53,176 bases of DNA from Beijerinckiaceae bacterium. Its GTDB lineage: Bacteria > Pseudomonadota > Alphaproteobacteria > Rhizobiales > Beijerinckiaceae. The stretch covers positions 1 to 53,176 of the forward strand of contig CANJJI010000010.1 of NCBI GenBank assembly GCA_947474545.1, given 5' to 3'. Shown here one piece after another: positions 43,748 to 51,934 of the stretch (within the stretch, counting starts at the first letter, position 1; every line of letters begins with the position of its first letter). Under the pieces are notes generated by a model that had not been told where the DNA came from, searched no databases, and saw only the letters and a program-made list of their open reading frames with translations. A program made the translations under genes and the position numbers.

Positions 43748-44782
43748 CTAGCCGTAGATTGCCTTGGCGAGCCGCAAGGCTTCGTTCTGTCCTGCCGGAT
43801 CTGTGGTGCCCAAAAGTTTTACGTCGATGAATGGCCGCACCGCAGCTGGGGTCTTTTCGATGACAGCCTGCACGCCGACGCCAAAACCTGCATTGGCGTA
43901 TTCCTGCAAGGCCTCGTCTGATGAATTGTAGTGCGTGAACAGCATGGCTGCATTGGGATGGGGCGCATCGGCGACAATCGAGCAGCCGTAGAGGATATAG
44001 GGGCAACCCTCCACCGGCACGATCGGCTTTACGGGCAGGCCCGGGAATTGTGTGATGTCTGGCAGGGTGAATGCGACAAGCACCGGGAATTCACCTGTCA
44101 CCACCTTACGCGCGGCATCCTGTGTGCCCACAACAAAGGCGGGATTTTGCGCCGCCATGCGCTTGTGAAACTCAAGATGCTTTTCGTCGCCGAACGGCTT
44201 GGTGCCAATGAAATAGATGTGTCCCGGGCCGTTTGTGCGTGGATCGTCAATGAGAATACGGCCCTTCCATTTGGGCTCGAGCAGATCGTAAAATCCCTTC
44301 GGTTCTTCGCCGGGCTTCACCTGAGATGTATTGATCATCAATCCATAGGTGATGGTGATCTGCGGTACGAATTGCACTTTGGATTTGAGCGTTGTGCGGT
44401 CGAGATCAGCCTTCAACGGGCCGGGGACATCTGCAACGGTCTTGTCTTCATTGTAGCGGATATTGGTCAGGGCTTCGGAGCCGAAAACGACATCGACCTG
44501 CTGGCGCTTGGCGATCTGAGCCACGCGGATGCGCTCGCGCACTTCGGAGGGGCGGCCAACCAGCGCGTTGACCTGAACGCCGTATTTTTTGGTGAAGTTC
44601 TGCTGGATGGTGCGCACGACACGGCTTTCCAGACCCGTGGACAGGACGACTGAACCCTCTTTACGCGCCGCTTCAATGATCGGTTCCCAGCCGGCATCCT
44701 GCCCAAAGCTCGAGTGCGAGCCGAGCGAAACAAAGGGCGCTGCAATTGCGCCCGTCAGGACTACGCGCCGGGTGATATCCAT
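43748..44782 (-). CDS. Tat-exported periplasmic solute-binding protein, divergent from the Rieske oxygenase
   Basis: The 344-residue binding protein starts with a twin-arginine signal (DITRRVVLTGAIAAPFVS). It has the family 1 extracellular binding fold (GSVVLSTGLESRVV, KKYGVQVNALVGRPSEVRER, YDLLEPKWKGRILIDDPRTN). GGGAGGAAAAGC before the ATG at 44782 fixes the start. Export in a folded state suggests an early-bound ligand or cofactor. There is no ABC permease nearby. It is transcribed away from the Rieske oxygenase gene across 131 bp, so the shared control region may make it the uptake component for the oxygenase substrate. That is inference. Confidence 0.85.
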   Translation of the reverse strand: MDITRRVVLTGAIAAPFVSLGSHSSFGQDAGWEPIIEAARKEGSVVLSTGLESRVVRTIQQNFTKKYGVQVNALVGRPSEVRERIRVAQIAKRQQVDVVFGSEALTNIRYNEDKTVADVPGPLKADLDRTTLKSKVQFVPQITITYGLMINTSQVKPGEEPKGFYDLLEPKWKGRILIDDPRTNGPGHIYFIGTKPFGDEKHLEFHKRMAAQNPAFVVGTQDAARKVVTGEFPVLVAFTLPDITQFPGLPVKPIVPVEGCPYILYGCSIVADAPHPNAAMLFTHYNSSDEALQEYANAGFGVGVQAVIEKTPAAVRPFIDVKLLGTTDPAGQNEALRLAKAIYG

Positions 44783-44913
44783 AGCTTTTCCTCCCTCAGG
44801 CCTGCAGTCAGCCCGGGCATCCGGACCTGGAAAAGGGCAGATGCAAGGTTCGATTTTCTGAAGTATGCTCACACCACAAGAAAAATACCAGTCCAGCCTT
44901 TGAGGAGGAAACC

Positions 44914-46185
44914 ATGCTCAAGACCGAAGACAATGATCTTCTCACCCGCGTTGGTCCCGGCACGCCCATGGGCCGCATGCTCAGGGAATATTGGATGCCG
45001 GCCTGCCGTGCGGCTTCCCTTATGGCTGACGGCGCACCGCAACGTGTCCGCCTCGTTGGCGAGAATTTCGTTGCCTATCGCGTTACTGATGGCAGCGTTG
45101 GTTTCATTTACGAAGCCTGTCCGCATCGTGGCGCGTCCATGGCGCTGGCGCGCAATGAGCACAATGGTTTGCGCTGCATTTTTCACGGCTGGAAAGTGGA
45201 CACTTGCGGTAAGGTTGTCGACTGCCCTGCTGAGCCTGCCGATTCACGCGAGGCCTTTGCATCGCGTGTAAAAGTGAAGAATTTTCCCGTGCGCGAAGCG
45301 GGCGGCATGGTCTGGGTTTATCTGGGTGCGCAAGAGCAACCACCGGCTTTTCCGGATTTCGAATTCAACAATCTGCCGGATTCGCATGTCTGCGCGCAGC
45401 GCGGTCTCGTGCATTACAACTGGCTGCAGGGTCTTGAAGCACATATCGACGCCTCACATGTGGGCATTCTGCATTCGGGCTTTTTGAATTCAAAGAAACC
45501 CGTCGGTATCGCCAAGAAAGATCTCTCGCTCGCGACGGCACATGCGGCGCCGCGCACGGAAATGCATGTAACCAATTATGGTCTTCGCGAAGGGGCGCTG
45601 CGCGATCTTGGCGATGGCAATACCTATGCGCGCATCCGCGAGGTCGTGCTGCCGTTTTTCACCTTCATTCCCCACGCACCCGATGAGCCATGCTCGGGCC
45701 GGGCGACCGTGCCGATCGACGATGAATGGGATGCGGAATGGTACATCATGTATGATACGCAAAAGCCGCTGACTGAAGAAGCCATTGAACTTTTGTTTCA
45801 GGGCACAAGCGGAGATCCCGATAATTTTGCCTCCAATCTGGGCGGGCCGGAAAACCTCTGGTATCAGGATCGCGCTTCGATGATTTCGCATTTCAGCGGT
45901 TTTCCACGTTCGGTGCCGTTCGAGGATTTTATCATTCAGGAATCCATGGGCGTTCGCATGGACCGTTCCAACGAGCAGCTGGGCCGTGCCGATGTCATTC
46001 TTGTGCAGGTGCGCCGGATGTTGCTGGAAGCGGTGAAAAATTTCGAGGCCGGTAAACCCGCGCCGTGGAATCTTACAAAACAGGAATATGAATCCATCCG
46101 GGCGATCGCAGCGACGATACCTTCCACCACGCCGTGGAAGGAACTCAATGCCATCGAGACGATGCAGAAGCTGGCGGCGGAATAG
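44914..46185 (+). CDS. Rieske non-haem iron oxygenase, phthalate-dioxygenase-like
   Basis: The 423-residue oxygenase subunit has Rieske ligands Cys69, His71, Cys88 and His91 (CPHRG and CIFHGW). The mononuclear iron site is indicated by HIDASHVGILH, with Asp179 bridging and His182 and His187 as ligands. The layout and the opening LLTRVGPGTPMGRMLREYWM match the single-component-type oxygenases of the phthalate 4,5-dioxygenase group, which act on aromatic acids and ethers. Strong GGAGGAAA precedes the ATG. The flavoreductase gene follows 28 bases downstream. The substrate cannot be stated. Confidence 0.93.
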   Translation: MLKTEDNDLLTRVGPGTPMGRMLREYWMPACRAASLMADGAPQRVRLVGENFVAYRVTDGSVGFIYEACPHRGASMALARNEHNGLRCIFHGWKVDTCGKVVDCPAEPADSREAFASRVKVKNFPVREAGGMVWVYLGAQEQPPAFPDFEFNNLPDSHVCAQRGLVHYNWLQGLEAHIDASHVGILHSGFLNSKKPVGIAKKDLSLATAHAAPRTEMHVTNYGLREGALRDLGDGNTYARIREVVLPFFTFIPHAPDEPCSGRATVPIDDEWDAEWYIMYDTQKPLTEEAIELLFQGTSGDPDNFASNLGGPENLWYQDRASMISHFSGFPRSVPFEDFIIQESMGVRMDRSNEQLGRADVILVQVRRMLLEAVKNFEAGKPAPWNLTKQEYESIRAIAATIPSTTPWKELNAIETMQKLAAE

Positions 46186-46213
46186 GGACATTGAGCCCTT
46201 CAGGAGAAACAAT

Positions 46214-47011
46214 TTGTCACTCACCCAAGCATCGTCCCCGCCCGCCAGAAAACAGCGTCCACCACCACAATCCACTGTTGTGACGGCCGTTGAGCAAGTG
46301 ACGCCATTGGTTACACGCATCGCCGTCACGGGGCCGGATCTTGCGCCTTTCGCGCTGGCGAAACCGGGCGCGCATATGAAACTCTTCTTTCCCGCAGGCG
46401 AATGGCCGCCTGCGGAGGGCGTAGCGAATGCACCGCGGCCGCCTTCGCGCACCTATACCCCACGCCGTTTTGATGCGGCGAAGTCCCGGCTCGAAATCGA
46501 GTTTGTGATGCACGGAGCCGGGCTTGCTTCCGATTGGGCGGCGAAGGCGAAAGTGGGCGATCGCTTGCTGGTATCTGCGGGACCAGGTGGCGGCTACCCT
46601 GTTCCCGAAGACATTTCGAACCTTGTCATCATCGCAGATGACACTGCGCTGCCCGCAGCCGGCATGGTGATTGAGGCTTTGCCGCATATCTGCAACGTCA
46701 ATGCAATTTGCGAAATTGAAAACGCCGGGGAAGAACGTGCGTTGAGTCCGCTTGTGGCATGCAAGCCGCAATGGCTGCATCGCTCGCCGGGGACGGCCAA
46801 ACCAGGTGCAATGTTGCAAGCCGCCGTGGCTTCGTTGAGTGAACAACCCGCTGGCACATATTACTGGGTCGCCTGTGAAGCTGCGGCGATGCGGGCCATC
46901 CGCGATCTTCTTTTCGCCAGAGCGGGAATTGACCGCAAGCGCGTGCACACGCGCGGCTATTGGAAATATGGCGATACCAATTATCCAGACCATGATTACG
47001 GCGAGGATTAA
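46214..47011 (+). CDS. Siderophore-interacting-protein-type FAD reductase
   Basis: A TTG start at 46214 with AGGAGA spaced seven bases upstream gives 265 residues. The protein has an FAD-binding barrel with SRTYTPRRFD, a nucleotide-binding half (SNLVIIADDTALPAAGMV) and the C-terminal RGYWKYGDTNYP segment that identifies the SIP/ViuB family of NAD(P)H-dependent ferric-siderophore reductases. It is co-transcribed with the Rieske oxygenase and could supply its electrons, replacing the usual FMN/[2Fe-2S] reductase, since no cysteine cluster is present. Alternatively it reduces ferric chelates. The start codon is weak but no ATG lies nearby. Confidence 0.85.
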   Translation: MSLTQASSPPARKQRPPPQSTVVTAVEQVTPLVTRIAVTGPDLAPFALAKPGAHMKLFFPAGEWPPAEGVANAPRPPSRTYTPRRFDAAKSRLEIEFVMHGAGLASDWAAKAKVGDRLLVSAGPGGGYPVPEDISNLVIIADDTALPAAGMVIEALPHICNVNAICEIENAGEERALSPLVACKPQWLHRSPGTAKPGAMLQAAVASLSEQPAGTYYWVACEAAAMRAIRDLLFARAGIDRKRVHTRGYWKYGDTNYPDHDYGED

Positions 47012-47079
47012 CCTGCCGCGCGCAAAATTTCGCCAGTTGGCGCAAGCGGGCTGGCTTTTGGCTGCAACATGCCTCACAT

Positions 47080-47388
47080 ATGGGCATGGCTGCGTTTCAG
47101 CCATCGAGTGACTGGGCGGGAGTCCCCTGGGATATGTGGAATAGCGTTGTGGTCGCCTTCGCGTCAGCCGTCACTCTGGTTGGCCTGATCCTGCTGCCGC
47201 TGCCTGTGCCCATGGGTGCGCTGGTTTTTGCCATGGGGCTGACACTGCTCGTTTCGCGCAGTGATCGTGCAGCGAGCTTGATTAAACTTATTCGCGTTCG
47301 CTCGCGTTGGATGGATCGCGGCTTGCGCTTTCTGGAAGAGCGTTCGCCAAATTGGATCACGAGTATTTTGGTGCGCACGCGGCCGTAA
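47080..47388 (+). CDS. PGPGW-type small membrane protein
   Basis: The 102-residue protein has a hydrophobic region at about 22-60 (VVVAFASAVTLVGLILLPLP, then VPMGALVFAMGLTLLVSRSD) that probably makes one or two membrane spans, followed by a basic amphipathic tail (LIKLIRVRSRWMDRGLRFLE). This is the pattern of the putative transmembrane PGPGW family, of unknown function. ATG codons at 47080 and 47086 are both possible; neither has a strong ribosome site. It follows the flavoreductase by 68 bp. Confidence 0.75.
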   Translation: MGMAAFQPSSDWAGVPWDMWNSVVVAFASAVTLVGLILLPLPVPMGALVFAMGLTLLVSRSDRAASLIKLIRVRSRWMDRGLRFLEERSPNWITSILVRTRP

Positions 47389-47534
47389 GGGCTATCGTGC
47401 CCGTATCAACCAGAGCCGAAATGGCGATTTGTGCGTTGGTGAACATATTGGTGAGTTTGAACTGAACTCTCGAAACTTCCATCGCGGATGTTCGCAGTTT
47501 CTATCAATCTAACTTAACATGAAAAATTGAAGCT

Positions 47535-47567
47535 CCCATCGCGGCAGCTCCACACTACCGCGATGGG
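47535..47567. terminator. Perfect 10-bp hairpin between converging genes
   Basis: CCCATCGCGG (47535-47544) and CCGCGATGGG (47558-47567) pair perfectly around a 13-base loop, placed between the plus-strand PGPGW gene and the minus-strand acetyltransferase (stop at 47587). A further CCATCGCGG occurs about 60 bases upstream. There is no long T-run, but the position suits a bidirectional transcription end. Confidence 0.5.
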
Positions 47568-47586
47568 GTATAAGCAGCGCAATAAC

Positions 47587-48213
47587 TCACGCCGCCAGCA
47601 ATTCCCTCTCATCCTGCCGGACGCGCTGATTCAGCAACACACCCGTTGGCCTGATCATACCGCGCACATCGCACAGAGCGCTGTCTTCCAGTTCCAGCCC
47701 GAGAAAACGCGCTCGGTCCACCGGACCCGGCAGATCGAGCGTGTTCGTCAGGGCCGCCGCAAAGCCGAAACGTTGATAATAGGGCTCGTCGCCAACGAGC
47801 AGGATTGCCTTGTGTCCCCGTGCCTTCGCGCGCGCGATCGCCTCGCGCATCAACATGCCGCCAATGCCGAATGTGCGATGGCTGTCCGCCACCGCGAGCG
47901 GGCCAAGCAAAAGCAGTCCGCGTCCGCGTTCTGCTGCTACATGCCACAAGCGCACGGTTCCCACGAGCTGGTTATTGCAGGTAGCTGTCAGCGACAGGCC
48001 TCGTGCGGGCGCGCGCCCTGATCGCAGGATTTCGCTGGTCTTGGCAAAGCGCGCCGCGCCAAAAGCCTCATTGAGCAACGCCTCGCGCGCAGCGATATCG
48101 CCCGCGCGCTCTTCACGCAAAACGATCAAGCCGGCATCGCCCGAAAGGGCCTGCAGCGCAGCAATTTCCTTGCCGCCTCGCAGCAAGCGGCGGACGGATG
48201 TCATGGAGGTCAT
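47587..48213 (-). CDS. GNAT family N-acetyltransferase (YhbS-like)
   Basis: The 208-residue cytoplasmic protein carries a GNAT domain in the second half. The acetyl-CoA-binding region GPLAVADSHRTFGIGGMLMR is followed by AILLVGDEPYYQRFGF, the pattern of the YhbS group. The start at 48213 follows AAGGAA at good spacing; an ATG three codons later is possible. It lies downstream of the ornithine decarboxylase on the same strand, 235 bp away with repeats between them. This pairing recurs in related genomes as far as I recall and might point to acetylation of a polyamine, but the acceptor is unknown. Confidence 0.85.
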   Translation of the reverse strand: MTSMTSVRRLLRGGKEIAALQALSGDAGLIVLREERAGDIAAREALLNEAFGAARFAKTSEILRSGRAPARGLSLTATCNNQLVGTVRLWHVAAERGRGLLLLGPLAVADSHRTFGIGGMLMREAIARAKARGHKAILLVGDEPYYQRFGFAAALTNTLDLPGPVDRARFLGLELEDSALCDVRGMIRPTGVLLNQRVRQDERELLAA

Positions 48214-48299
48214 CCCAAATTCCTTCCGGAGTTTCAGGCGACCCTCGCACCACTCTCGAAGAGAGCGCCGTTCGGGACAAGTCATTGTGGTGGTGGAAA

Positions 48300-48417
48300 C
48301 TCCCCGCGTACGGGGAGGTATCGAGAAAAAGCGGGGGGCGGCGCGGCACAAACGCCCGCGCGTGATTATCCTGCAACCGCCCCCACGCCATGACCCTCCG
48401 GCGCTCGCGCGGGAGGG
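48300..48417. repeat. GC-rich palindromic repeats between the decarboxylase and acetyltransferase genes
   Basis: Two separate hairpins lie in this gap. CTCCCCG-CGTA-CGGGGAG (48300-48317) is perfect. CCCTCCGGCGC-TC-GCGCGGGAGGG (48394-48417) is perfect except for one central G-G mismatch. They resemble the short 'CTCCCC...GGGGAG' intergenic palindromes of rhizobia. The second lies about 30 bases after the decarboxylase stop and may end or stabilise that message. Confidence 0.6.
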
Positions 48418-48448
48418 GAATCTGTATTCCCTCAGGGGATAGACAGAT

Positions 48449-49591
48449 TCAGATCACATGCGTTTCGAGCGGCGGAAAGCCGTTGAAACCGACCGCCGAA
48501 TAAGTGGTCGTATAGGCGCCCGTGCCTTCGATCAGGACCTTCGCGCCGATCTCCAGGGAAACCGGAAGATCATACGGGGTCTTTTCGTACAGCACGTCCA
48601 CCGAATCGCAGGTCGGTCCGGCAATCACGCAAGGCTCCATCTCGTCGCCGTCAAAGGCGGTGCGGATGGGATAGCGGATCATCTCGTCCATGGTTTCAGC
48701 AAGCCCGTTGAACTTGCCGATGTCGAGATAGACCCAGCGCATCGTGTCCTGCGCGGACTTTTTCGAGATCAGAATCACTTCCGCCTCGATTGTGCCGGCA
48801 TTGCCGACCATGCCACGTCCCGGTTCGATAATTGTCTCGGGAATCTGGTTGCCGAAATGCTTGCGCAGCGATTTGAAGATCGACTGGCCATAGGCTTTCA
48901 CCGCGGGCACGTCCTTCAGATACTTTGTCGGGAAGCCGCCGCCGAGGTTCACCATCGCAAGATGGATGCCCCGTTCAGCCAGCTCACGGAAGATCGTTGC
49001 CGATGAACGCAGAGCTGCATCCCACATGCGCGGGTTGCGCTGCTGCGAGCCGACATGGAAGGATATGCCATAGGCGATCAGGCCCAGACGGTGCGCATGC
49101 TCAAGTACTGTCGTGGCCATTTCAGGCACACAGCCGAACTTGCGCGAGAGCGGCCATTCGGCGCCCGCACCGTCGCAGAGAATGCGGCAGAATACTTTCG
49201 AGCCGGGCGCAACACGCGCGATCTTCTCGACTTCCGCCTCGCAATCGACAGCGAAAAGCCGGATGCCGTATTGATAGGCGCGCGCGATATCACGTTCCTT
49301 CTTGATCGTGTTGCCGAAACTGATGCGCTCAGGCGTCGCGCCGGCGGCCAGCACCTGCTCGATCTCGACCACGGAAGCCGTATCGAAACAGGAGCCAAGG
49401 TCCGCCAGGAGCGAGAGAACGGCAGGTTCCGGATTGGCCTTCACCGCATAAAAGACACGGGTATCCGGCAACGACCGGGCGAAGGCGTTGTAATTGTCGC
49501 GAATGACATCGAGATCGACGACAAGGCACGGGCCTGTATCGCGGCCTTCGGCGCGGCGGCGGGCAAGAAATTCCTGGACACGATAGGTCAT
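48449..49591 (-). CDS. Ornithine (or lysine/ornithine) decarboxylase, group III fold
   Basis: This 380-residue PLP enzyme makes putrescine from ornithine; some members also accept lysine. PLP Lys51 is in FYAVKANPEP. His179 (FHVGSQ), the phosphate-binding GGGF (217-220), EPGRG (256-260) and the catalytic Cys328-Asp329 pair (CDSVD) match the alanine-racemase-fold decarboxylases. The ATG at 49591 follows AAGGGAA and gives the family length. An uninterrupted in-frame ATG at 49813 would add 74 residues of low similarity. It supplies putrescine to homospermidine synthase. The long upstream leader suggests post-transcriptional control. Confidence 0.95.
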   Translation of the reverse strand: MTYRVQEFLARRRAEGRDTGPCLVVDLDVIRDNYNAFARSLPDTRVFYAVKANPEPAVLSLLADLGSCFDTASVVEIEQVLAAGATPERISFGNTIKKERDIARAYQYGIRLFAVDCEAEVEKIARVAPGSKVFCRILCDGAGAEWPLSRKFGCVPEMATTVLEHAHRLGLIAYGISFHVGSQQRNPRMWDAALRSSATIFRELAERGIHLAMVNLGGGFPTKYLKDVPAVKAYGQSIFKSLRKHFGNQIPETIIEPGRGMVGNAGTIEAEVILISKKSAQDTMRWVYLDIGKFNGLAETMDEMIRYPIRTAFDGDEMEPCVIAGPTCDSVDVLYEKTPYDLPVSLEIGAKVLIEGTGAYTTTYSAVGFNGFPPLETHVI

Positions 49592-49947
49592 CGCGGCATT
49601 CCCTTCCAATGGTGCAGCTTTAGCCACACAAGAACAGACATCGGGAGAAGACGATCGCGCGCGCCCCCCTGCGGTGGAGACACAGCGTTGCGCTCGATAG
49701 CCTTCGGCGACCGTTCGCAATCTCTGCAGACGCAGGTCTGCATTGTGGCGAACAGTCAGGTTATGCGCCGTGGACACTTTTACCCCGGAAAGCGTAAGCG
49801 CAGACGCGCTCATGCGAACCAAGGTTTGGTGGCCATCGTTTGGAATGGGAAATCCCGTTCCGCACGCCCGGCAAGATAGACAAGCCTCTTCGGACGTCGG
49901 CTTTGGAAGGCCGACAGAGACGAAAAAGCCCGGTCCGTCGTTGCTTT
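49592..49947 (-). ncRNA. Long structured leader of the decarboxylase gene, speF-motif candidate
   Basis: Alphaproteobacterial ornithine decarboxylase genes are known to carry the conserved 'speF' leader RNA. Here about 350 bases precede the start codon and show structure: a perfect hairpin TGCAGAC-4-GTCTGCA (49725-49742) and a second copy of GCGTCTGC (minus strand, 49807-49800) able to pair with the same TGCAGAC arm, so the two pairings exclude each other. A 7-bp-class stem GTCGGC...GCCGAC lies near 49893-49915. A nine-codon frame (49836-49810, product MATKPWFA) ends with TGA overlapping the ATG at 49813. Assignment to the speF family is by position and needs a covariance-model test. Confidence 0.4.
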
Positions 49948-49975
49948 AAGTCGCGTCCCCCGTTTGGCGGGGTTC

Positions 49976-50003
49976 GCCGGTTCGCTCCGGCTGCCGGTTT
50001 TTT
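49976..50003 (+). terminator. Terminator-like hairpin with T-run
   Basis: GCCGG-TTCGCT-CCGGC followed by TGCCGG and TTTTTT (49998-50003) reads as a rho-independent terminator on the plus strand, preceded by another hairpin CCCCG-TTTGG-CGGGG (49958-49972). No plus-strand gene ends here, so it may stop antisense transcription or be part of the promoter region of the decarboxylase. The function is unclear. Confidence 0.3.
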
Positions 50004-50017
50004 AACAGGCGGTTAAC
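50002..50017. promoter_or_regulatory. Full CtrA-consensus site
   Basis: TTAA (50002-50005), seven bases, TTAAC (50013-50017) match the alphaproteobacterial CtrA consensus TTAA-N7-TTAAC exactly. It lies between the divergent decarboxylase and OpgG genes and could act on either. One match of nine fixed bases can occur by chance in a window of this size. Confidence 0.4.
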
Positions 50018-50084
50018 TGGCCTCTTGTCCAGATCCCCGCCAACCGACACACGACCACAGGCACGTGCGATTTGGGCAAGGGGG

Positions 50085-50147
50085 AAAATATGCGATTTTT
50101 CGCGGGATGCAAGTATTTTCTGCAGTGCGGAATAAAAAATATGCAAT
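50085..50147. repeat. Direct repeats AAAATATGC(G/A)AT upstream of OpgG
   Basis: AAAATATGCGAT (50085-50096) and AAAATATGCAAT (50136-50147) agree at 11 of 12 positions and are 51 bp apart, with a related inverted copy (GCAAGTATTTTC, 50109-50120) between them. They sit in an AT-rich patch of the 719-bp region 49592-50310. Spacing near five helical turns would suit cooperative binding of a regulator. No gene was identified in this patch. Confidence 0.35.
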
Positions 50148-50310
50148 GCTTGGCTGGCTGAGCCGCTGTGGAAGCCAAGTGTCGACTGACCGGTTCAATG
50201 GATAAGCGCCAAGTCCATTTATTTTGCAGGCTTTCGAGTCTTGTCGTCTTCACATTTCACGTTTAACTCACGCAGAGATATCCACAGCTTCGCAGCACAG
50301 CCCGGGCGCC

Positions 50311-51924
50311 ATGATGCCGTATCTCGACCGCAGACGCTTTCTCACCATGCTGGCCGCAACGGCGCTGGCGGCGGACGAGGCCGCTGCCCAGACTGGCCAG
50401 CCGCGTCCCCGGCCCACGGGTGAATCGGCGCCGCAACGCGGTACATTCGGTTATGAAGATGTCATAAAACGGGCGCGGGAATTGTCTGAATCGCCCTTTG
50501 ATGCGGTTGTGCCGCCGCTGCCGCCGCAGCTGGAGAACCAGGACTGGGACGCCTGGCGGGAGATTCGTTTCCGACAGGACAAGGCGCTGCTGACGGGTGG
50601 TCCCGGCCGTTTCCGGCTGCAATTGTTTCACCTTGGGCATCTCTTCAAGAAGCCCGTGACGATCAACACGATCCGCGACCGGATCGCGACGCCGATTCCC
50701 TATCAGGCAGCGCTGTTCGATTATGGCAAGACGAAATTCGACAAGCCGCTGCCTGTTAATCTGGGATTTGCAGGTTTCCGGATTCATTATCCGCTGAACG
50801 ACCCGCGCAATAACGACGAACTCATTTCGTTTGTCGGCTCAAGCTATTTCCGCCATCTGGGCAAAGGACAGCAATACGGCCTTTCCGCGCGCGGTCTGTC
50901 CATTAATACGGGGCTTCTCGATAATAACGAGGAATTCCCGTTCTTTCGCGAATTCTGGGTAGAGACGCCCGACAACGATTCCAAGATTACAATCTATGCG
51001 CTGCTCGACGGCCCCTCGGTTGCCGGGGCCTATCAATTCGACCTCACGCCGGGGGAAGATTCGCCGCTGGACATCAGCGTCACACTGTTCCCGCGCAAGC
51101 CGATCACGCGGCTGGGCATGGCGCCGCTGACATCAATGTTCTTCCTTGGCGAGAATGACCGGCATCTTAATGACCGTAACAAATACGACGAATTTCGTCC
51201 CGAATTACACGATTCCGATGGGTTGCTGATCCATACTGACAAGGACGAGTGGATCTGGCGGCCGATCAAGAATCCACTGATCCAGGAATTGCACACGTTT
51301 CAGGCCGAGAATGTCCGCGGCTTCGGTCTGATGCAGCGCGACCGCCGGTTCGAACATTATCAGGATCTCGAACTGGGCTACGAAGCGCGGCCCAGTTACT
51401 GGGTCGAGCCAAAAGACGATTGGGGCGATGGGTTCGTTGAGCTCGTCGAACTTGCCACGAAGGATGAGACGTTCGACAACATCATTTGCGCGTTCATTCC
51501 CAAGACGCCCATCGAACCGGGCAAGGCCTTTACGTTCGGGTACAGGATTTATTCGTTGAATGATGGACGTGACTTGCACAAACTGGGGACTACGCTGAAT
51601 ACGTTTTCCGCTCCGGCGAAGGCGCTCGGCTCCTCAGAGTCCACAGGGCAGTTGTCGCGCCGTCTGATGGTCGATTTCAATGGCGGAGACCTCGATTATT
51701 ACCTTAAGCAGCCTTCGATGGTGGAGCTCGTTCCGTCCGCCACGGCTGCAAAGGTTGTTCGATCATTCCTCGTGCCTAATCCTGCGATCAAGGGATTTCG
51801 CGCCATGATCGATGTGCAGTTCGAGGAAGATAAGATCGGCAATGTCCGCGCCTATCTGCGCGCTGGGCCGAAGTTGCTGTCGGAGACCTGGAACTACGCC
51901 TGGCGGTTCTACGATCTTAAATAA
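50311..51924 (+). CDS. Periplasmic glucan biosynthesis protein (OpgG/OpgD family), Tat-exported
   Basis: The 537-residue protein has a twin-arginine signal (DRRRFLTMLAATALAA, about 6-21) and the full MdoG domain (FGYEDVIKRARELSESPFDA, FLGENDRHLNDRNKYDEFRP, LHDSDGLLIHTDKDEWIWRP). The Tat signal is characteristic of OpgD; OpgG proteins usually use the Sec route, so OpgD may be the closer name. The family shapes osmoregulated periplasmic glucans, acting as endo-glucanase or branching factor. The glucosyltransferase opgH is not adjacent. Start ATG at 50311 or 50314; neither has a clear ribosome binding site. It has its own long upstream region. Confidence 0.92.
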   Translation: MMPYLDRRRFLTMLAATALAADEAAAQTGQPRPRPTGESAPQRGTFGYEDVIKRARELSESPFDAVVPPLPPQLENQDWDAWREIRFRQDKALLTGGPGRFRLQLFHLGHLFKKPVTINTIRDRIATPIPYQAALFDYGKTKFDKPLPVNLGFAGFRIHYPLNDPRNNDELISFVGSSYFRHLGKGQQYGLSARGLSINTGLLDNNEEFPFFREFWVETPDNDSKITIYALLDGPSVAGAYQFDLTPGEDSPLDISVTLFPRKPITRLGMAPLTSMFFLGENDRHLNDRNKYDEFRPELHDSDGLLIHTDKDEWIWRPIKNPLIQELHTFQAENVRGFGLMQRDRRFEHYQDLELGYEARPSYWVEPKDDWGDGFVELVELATKDETFDNIICAFIPKTPIEPGKAFTFGYRIYSLNDGRDLHKLGTTLNTFSAPAKALGSSESTGQLSRRLMVDFNGGDLDYYLKQPSMVELVPSATAAKVVRSFLVPNPAIKGFRAMIDVQFEEDKIGNVRAYLRAGPKLLSETWNYAWRFYDLK

Positions 51925-51934
51925 GATTCGCGCT

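Noticed and set aside
47389-47534. Possible small RNA or gene after the PGPGW gene
   Set aside because: Only a repeated CCATCGCGG was seen; there is no open frame or promoter-terminator pair beyond the hairpin already listed.
49592-49813. 74-residue N-terminal extension of ornithine decarboxylase from the in-frame ATG at 49813
   Set aside because: It would exceed the family length, lacks similarity and ribosome site strength; the frame is better seen as part of the structured leader.
49946-50146. 66-codon minus-strand frame in the decarboxylase-OpgG gap
   Set aside because: It spans hairpins, the CtrA-like site and AT-rich repeats, and has no ribosome site or protein-like features.
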